From Heliopora coerulea (lineage: Eukaryota; Cnidaria; Anthozoa; Scleralcyonacea; Helioporidae), in the NCBI GenBank assembly GCA_030142905.1, contig JASJOG010000019.1, forward strand, positions 2,426,501-2,490,500: a stretch of DNA of 64,000 bases, read 5' to 3'. A program made the translations under genes and the position numbers. Below the pieces are notes generated by a model. That model made no database searches and was not told the origin of the DNA. It saw only the letters and a list, made by a program, of their open reading frames with translations. Shown piece after piece: positions 57,988 to 64,000 of the stretch. Each line of letters starts with the position of its first letter. Within the stretch, counting starts at the first letter, position 1.

Positions 57988-60621
57988 GGTTGTTTGTCCC
58001 CAGTTTAAAATGTTACGTCAGTAAAATTTCCTTCTCATTCTTTCAAGCTGTGTTCGTCTCTTAGCAAAGAAAAAATAGTTCGTGGAACTTTCTTATTCAG
58101 ATGACTTCTGTTTACGAGGAATCCCACCGAGAGCTCGTACGACGCATGATCACTGTACATGGCGCGAACTGGAATATACCGGGAACTAGAAGAAATAAAG
58201 TTTCTTTGTACTGTTGTACAAAGGTTGTAACAGAAGGGGTTTTTTTTGGTTATGAGAGATAATTTGAATTCACTTTTGCCCGTTACTACAGCCAAATTAA
58301 ACGAATTATTATTGGAAAATTAATATTACGGCCATGGAATGATCTTTATGTAGTGAGAGAAGTAAATAACCCACGTTCAAGAAGATTGTGTCCATTTGCA
58401 ATATTTTGACGAAGAGATGCATTTTGGTACGTTAAATTGAAAACTTCTCCCGTGAAGTACCTCCGTGAATTCACATTTACGGGAACAAAACTCTTCTTTC
58501 GCTTTACCCTCTTTCAAAAATCCTGTTTGAGGTCCTGACTATTCCTAATACTGTTGACCAAGTGATGCACCGTGTGTCCGTGACTTAATCTCGCCCCCCA
58601 GTTCTCCTGTAATTTTTTATCATTTAATCATATTGACACACTGTGGCTGATCATAATTCTCGAATGTCTTCTCGCTCTGCACTGCTCAAAATTACTTGCA
58701 CTATATCCACCAACACTAAGGTTACTGCTTGTCAATGTTTAAACATTTACTTTTCCAGTTCGACCTCTAAATTTTAAATCCGGAAACTCCCATAAAGTCA
58801 TTAATGAAATGACGTGCACTTGGGATCTTGGTTTCGTTGTATAAAAACTCTTGGTTAGGTTCTCTGATATACTGATCCTCGTTGGCTAAAATGAAGCATT
58901 AATCATGGTTACGGGTAATCATGATTGCATACAACTGGCCATAGATATTTTCACCTTGTTTCAAATGTCACCTGATCGTATTTTTTCTCCATCTGCAAGA
59001 CTTTCTCTTACTGATCTCGCCAATGCTTAACAATGATGCACAGAGTTTTTTCCATGTCCTTGCTATGGTTTCCTCAAGCACTCTATGTTCAAATTCCCAC
59101 TTCAATTTCGGAGAAAAGCGCTAAAACAATATAATGCCATAACATGCTACCGAATGAAGTCGACTAAAAATCCCCATTCCTTTAGATTAAACATCCAAAC
59201 ACTCAAAGTAGTTCGACAAATGAAATTGTTAACTGCCATCATTTGATTTGAAACACCTGATTTACTTTGGGACATTTCACTTCAGCAGCGATTCTACTAA
59301 ATGTCTCCTCTTGTTCTCACGAGCAAGCAACGTGGACACCGGCAATATTTTACTCATGGAACTGAGAAATGTCAGACGCAATGATATGTGTTATGTTCGG
59401 TATAATGAGATGCAGAGCACGCTCAGGACAGGCAAGCAGACCTTGTCTGGTTTGAGAGATATCATTTGCCTGTCCTCTGTAGATACTTTAGGACACATTC
59501 GCCCTTTCTCCGCCTTGGGGCAGGAAAAGGTGACAAGCTGCGAAACCCAAGCACCTGTGGGGCTCGTCAGCTATTTCCACTGACTTAGTTTTGTAACTCT
59601 CGACGTTTAATAATGCAACAATATTTATATACGTTTAATGATACTCATGTATTTGTCCTTTGAACTATTCAGCATCCGCCGAAGGGACAGGAGCTGTGGC
59701 AAACTAATGAACCTACATCGATTCTCACATATTCTTTATAATTGTTTCCTTGAGATTATCCTAATGTGTGGTAATCCATATCACAACGTAATCACAGATT
59801 TCAAGGAATGATAAGATTTGCTTCATTCAAGTAAATGCCTCCGTGTTTTCCTATTTAGATTAAATGACTGATGAAATCGGGGGTTTTTTTGTGTTCTTTT
59901 TTTGTTGGTGCCATTTGACAAACTTCTTTTCATTGGAATCTCACTGACAAATGTTAGGAGAAATGGGTGATTGAATTTGATAGCCACAGGTAAAATATTA
60001 CAAGATGTTGCTTTGATAGAAACTTGATTTGAAAGTATTTGGCAATAAAAAGCAAAAAGAATAGAGAATTCTCGTTAGTAACAGCGAAGAAAGAGACTAA
60101 ACCATGTAACAGCTAGCTATGGGAAGTTTTCCCACCAAGCTGATGTACCATGGAAAGCGATAACATGGAGTCGAATTACTGTTGTGTTTACATTGCCATT
60201 ACAGGCGAGCGACATGTTGACGGAATTGGATTAGATCTGTCCTATTCCAATTCTAGTTCTGAGAAACGAACACCCCGCGTAACAGTGTTAGTTAATGTTG
60301 CGTCAATTCACGATCAAAGAGGTGATAAGTATTTGGATAGGGCTGCAGTTTTCAGTTGCTATAGTGAATAATTAATGGTACCCTGCTTTGCAATTAGTCG
60401 TCAGGCCGTGCTGTAATTGGTTAAATACGGTCACATGACCGTGAAAAGAATCTCCTGTTGGACCACCTGGCCTTTGTTTCATGTTGTGGACTACGTTGCC
60501 CTACTGCGTGGAAAGGCAGAAAAGAAATAGAAGGGTCAACTTGATATAACCATAGAAAGTTGTTAAAACTAGTGTCGATCAAAGTAGATCCGAGTGGTTG
60601 GGACAAGTCTAAGATTTGATA
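57988..60621. promoter_or_regulatory. Head-to-head intergenic region of TMEM181 and KDM1A
   Basis: About 2.6 kb separate the two start codons, on opposite strands. Near KDM1A lie an inverted CCAAT box (ATTGG, 60416-60420) and a CGGTCA-CA-TGACCG inverted repeat (60428-60441). The frames at 58035-58295, 59248-59583 and 60150-60371 have no domain I recognise. Whether one shared promoter serves both genes cannot be told from sequence. Confidence 0.5.
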
Positions 60622-62469
60622 ATGGCCAGTTCTTCTCAAGCTCCGATCCTTGCCAAACCGTACAAAAGCAATTTCACCGACGCCTTGTCACCAAGACTTC
60701 CATCACCCGGTGCCGCCATGACAGTCTTGAACGAGACATCAGTATCCAGTTACGAATATGCAAACAAAGGGTCGAAGCATTTGATGAGCGAATTGAACCG
60801 AAGGACCAGCCAAAGGAAACGTCCAAAAGTAGGTGTTGGCGTGTCGGGCGAAGTCGGGAATATCTCGTTTAAAGCCGAGTTTTTAAAACCCGATAAATGT
60901 TATGAATTATTTGGCATGAATTAAAAATCACAAACCCTGAAACCTCCATTTCTAGTTTCTCAGGAGCAGAAACGTCGGTTTTGAGCGAAGCGAATTCACA
61001 AAAAAAATGAATGTGATTATCCAACTCTCTGAAGAACCGAGACCAGGGATTTCATACGACAGATTATGTAACGCAAATTATGTAAGCCACGCTTAAACCG
61101 CACAGACAAGCTTCTCGGCAGTGTTTTGATAAACTTCAAAAAATTTTCATGGACTTGTTACGCCTTCTCAACTTGCTCCAAAACTGATAAAAATATGTTT
61201 AACTAAAGTTCAATGCCCCGGTCAATCGGTTATTTCCAACACAGCTTTCGGGTTCATCAAGTATTGATCAAATATTACAAATTGATTGATAGCTGCCCTA
61301 AAATTAAGCTCCGATGGCCAGCCAAGTTTAACTTCGATTCGGGCATATTTGGATTCATCACTGTGGTTTTGAAAAACAGCTGTTGAATTCTTTATGAAGG
61401 AAATTTCAAAGTTAAAAAAAGAAATTTGTGTTTGACAGAGGAAGATTGTTTGATGGAATAATTTAAAGGTAATCTCCCATTGTTTTCAGTGAGTGGGGAA
61501 CACCTTTGTTTGCGCGCACATGGTTTTCGCTTCAGGGTACGGAGGGAGAGGAGATTGTTATAGGCTTTTGTCAGCCGACATCGTTGGAATAACGGAATAA
61601 CCATGAAAAGAAACAACACTGTAAGCTTCCAAATAGCCTCTTTTTTGAGTAAATGCATGGGTGACGTAAAAAATTGGAAAAATCCGTTGTCCAGTGTACG
61701 AAATTTGACTCATTACTTTCGATAGTGAATATGGCGGCCATGACATCACTTAGGGTTTTCAATATATAAGTATTTAAAATGCGAGTATAAATAGACGTTT
61801 AGTCCTCTGGGATATAATACGGCTTAGTTCTTAAATAAGTGGGATTTCTAAAATTATGTATGTTCTGTGTAAGTAAACAAATTCATCGTAATAACACAGA
61901 ATTGAATGGACATTTTGTACAGTATTTAGCAAAATTGATGTCATACTTCCTTTGACTTGAAACAGAATGTATCTGCCAATGAATCGCGACAATTCATTTA
62001 CATACTTTTTGCTATGCTTTAAAGTGAAACATTAAGATATGTATCTTAAGCGATTTTGTGGTAGTTACAAGAAAATTTTAAAACTGAACAGCACAATGAC
62101 ATGGGGTCATTGGCCAAGCAAACAAAAAACAAGAAAAAATACTGCCTTTCTGTATAGTGCTTTATTTCTTCATAGGTGGAATACACTGAGGTGGATGAGA
62201 AGTTAGCAAGGCTAACAGATGATGAGCTATCTGATGTTGAACAAAAAAATAATGGAGGAAAGATAATGGAAGAAGAAAATGGAACAGGAAGAGAAATAAA
62301 AGAAGAGCCAAATGATGAAGATGTTGATGATGATGAAGATGAAGATGAAGATGAAGATGATTTACCAACTGGTAATTGTTAAATTCATAGGTTTATAATC
62401 ATACAGCACCTTATTTGATAAAATTTTGTTTTTAAGATCTGAGCTAGTATTTAATAGAGCCAGTACATA

Positions 62470-62527
<58 letters not shown>

Positions 62528-63993
62528 CAGATATATGTGTGTGTATTTATATATGTATATATCTGCATATGCATTTTATATATTTATCTGTACTTGATTA
62601 AATTAAATTTAATGGATATGTATGTATGTGTATGGTTATAAAAATATATATGATTTCAATTGTAATTATATTCCAGGACTTGAAGGAGCAGCCTTCCAGA
62701 GTCGCTTGCCGTATGACAAGATGACAACACAGGAAACCAATTATTTCCGAGATATTGCTGATGGACCTCCATCTTTCCAAAGGCAGTTTCTCTACGTGCG
62801 AAATAGATTGGTATGTAAATTATCTGTCTATAATTTTGCCAACTCACCTATTTAGAAAAACTAAGGGAAATTTGGCCAAATATTTGAAACAACAGTGAAC
62901 ATTTTGACCATTTATAATTACTATAGTATGGGGTTGTGATAGTTAATAAAATATAGTTGTAGTAGAATTAAATTGTTACTATAATTCTAGACTTACTGGC
63001 CAACTTTGTTCTTAATTCATATGTAGCTCCAGTTATGGCTGGAAAACTCAAAGCAACAGTTAACTGTTGACAATGCTATTCGCCAAATGGATCCTCAACA
63101 AAATGGTAAGTTAACACAATTCACATGTAAGGGATGGGATAAGTTCCAGATTTCATCAGCTTGTAAATTTTTAATTTGCTTTCTTTGCTGTGATGCAGGT
63201 ATGAATATCCCTTATATATAATATATTCATGCACTATTAATCAAAACTGTAAACCATGAATAATCATGTTTTCTTTCTTTTCATAGTGGATAGTAAACTT
63301 GTTCACCGGGTGTTTGCTTTTCTGGAGAGATATGGTTCAATTAATTTTGGGGTGTACAGGCAACTAAAGCCTGTAATAAAATGTAGGTTTGATACAACTA
63401 GTAATGGCTATGTATTGTAGACCTGGGTAAAAATACCAATGCTGAAATTATTAATGAATTTTTCCAGTGAGCAATCCACGGCAAATCATTGTCATTGGTG
63501 CAGGAATATCTGGTCTGACTGCTGCCAGACAGCTTCAGTCTTTTGGATTTAATGTTATAGTACTTGAAGCAAGGGTATGTGTGGGGTCTTTTTTATTTTT
63601 TTGACTCCAAGTTTGAGCATAATGTAAAAGTATTTCTGGATTGCACCTTCCATTATTGCTTGCAAAGTTTTATGTCCACCTAAATCTAACAGGCATAGTT
63701 ATTTGCCATTGTTAATGCTATGACATGTGTCAACAAATTTCAATATAATGGAAAAGTATATACAGGCAGTAATGGATAATCATGGAAAGGTGTATGCTGT
63801 AGTGGAGAAACAGACGTACAGACAGACTTTCAGACAAGGAGGCAATGAGGTGACTAGATTTATGCTAAATTTGCCTGCATAAATTTACACATCTGTAATC
63901 ACATAAGTTGTCTCATTATGTTGCCAGGAAAGGGTCGGAGGTCGAGTTGCCACCTTTCGCAAAGGACAGTATATTGCTGACCTGGGTGCAATG
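60622..63993 (+). CDS. KDM1A: KDM1A (LSD1) lysine-specific histone demethylase, 5' part
   Basis: Seven exons join in frame: 60622-60828, 62176-62371, 62677-62810, 63027-63105, 63287-63382, 63468-63574, 63928-63993 (295 codons); the gene runs off the window. LSD1 is the FAD amine oxidase that removes methyl groups from H3K4me1/2 in the CoREST complex. The basic stretch [20 protein letters not shown] (about 60-80) matches the human nuclear-localisation region. An acidic run follows. [20 protein letters not shown] to [14 protein letters not shown] (about 135-235) is the SWIRM domain. [20 protein letters not shown] (from 246) has the GxGxxG FAD motif at 248-253, and [19 protein letters not shown] follows. 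The start ATG 60622 (ATAATGG) is the first in frame with the exon. The last donor (GTATTA, 63994) is weak and near the edge. The catalytic tower and oxidase core lie outside. Confidence 0.96.
62474..62521. repeat. (AT)n microsatellite in KDM1A intron 2
   Basis: About 48 bp of AT dinucleotides followed by short GT and TATG runs, between exons 2 and 3. Confidence 0.95.
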
Positions 63994-64000
63994 GTATTAA

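Noticed and set aside
59248..59583. 111-aa frame between TMEM181 and KDM1A
   Set aside because: No recognisable family or conserved motif; length not exceptional for this composition. Left as unexplained.

Overview
This window is eukaryotic, intron-rich, AT-rich metazoan DNA. Proteins close to their human counterparts (KDM1A/LSD1, TMEM181) sit among Penelope-like (PLE), CR1/L2-like LINE, hAT-type and tRNA-SINE repeats. That mix, with well conserved human-like intron positions, suggests a cnidarian, most likely an anthozoan such as a stony coral. The organism is inferred from gene style and repeat types; no single base of evidence proves it. There is no bacterial-type operon structure, CRISPR array or rRNA.

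Layout. 0.3-3.9 kb (-): a complete two-exon DnaJ/Hsp40 class B co-chaperone gene with a palindromic heat-shock element about 180 bp upstream. 4-20 kb: gene-poor DNA with diverged low-copy repeats, a 360-bp foldback element with a 14-bp target-site duplication, a LINE 3' end, tandem duplications, and a pair of tRNA-like SINE units beside AT microsatellites. 20.2-21.0 kb (-): a second DnaJ C-terminal exon with an intron in the same place and phase as the first gene, but no J-domain exon found nearby. 21-30 kb: tandem repeats, a SINE, a hAT-type non-autonomous element with TSD, and a CR1/L2-like LINE split by a palindrome-rich insertion. 30.4-31.3 kb (-): an intronless coiled-coil protein with a UBAN-type polyubiquitin-binding motif (TNIP/ABIN-like). 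37.4 kb (+): a possible 84-aa membrane protein gene. 38.4-40.8 kb (+): a young Penelope-like element (RT plus GIY-YIG) with a 13-bp TSD and an inverted copy of its own 3' end at the 5' side. 41-46 kb: a decayed PLE, SINEs and degenerate minisatellites.

47.1-58.0 kb (-) is TMEM181, which I reconstructed as 16 exons joining in frame. One intron carries all the signals of a minor-spliceosome (U12) AT-AC intron. 60.6-64.0 kb (+) is the 5' part of KDM1A (LSD1), seven exons through the SWIRM domain and the FAD-binding Rossmann motif, running off the window edge. TMEM181 and KDM1A are head to head, about 2.6 kb apart.

The most interesting non-genic signal is a CTGAnGA-hairpin-CGAAA motif that recurs about nine times (6.5, 15.5, 15.6, 16.4, 16.7, 38.4/40.7, 42.3, 44.0 kb). 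It resembles the hammerhead ribozyme core known from Penelope-like elements. Two insertions (6.4 and 38.4 kb) share one unusual architecture: inverted copies of the PLE 3' end, flanked by 13-14 bp TSDs.
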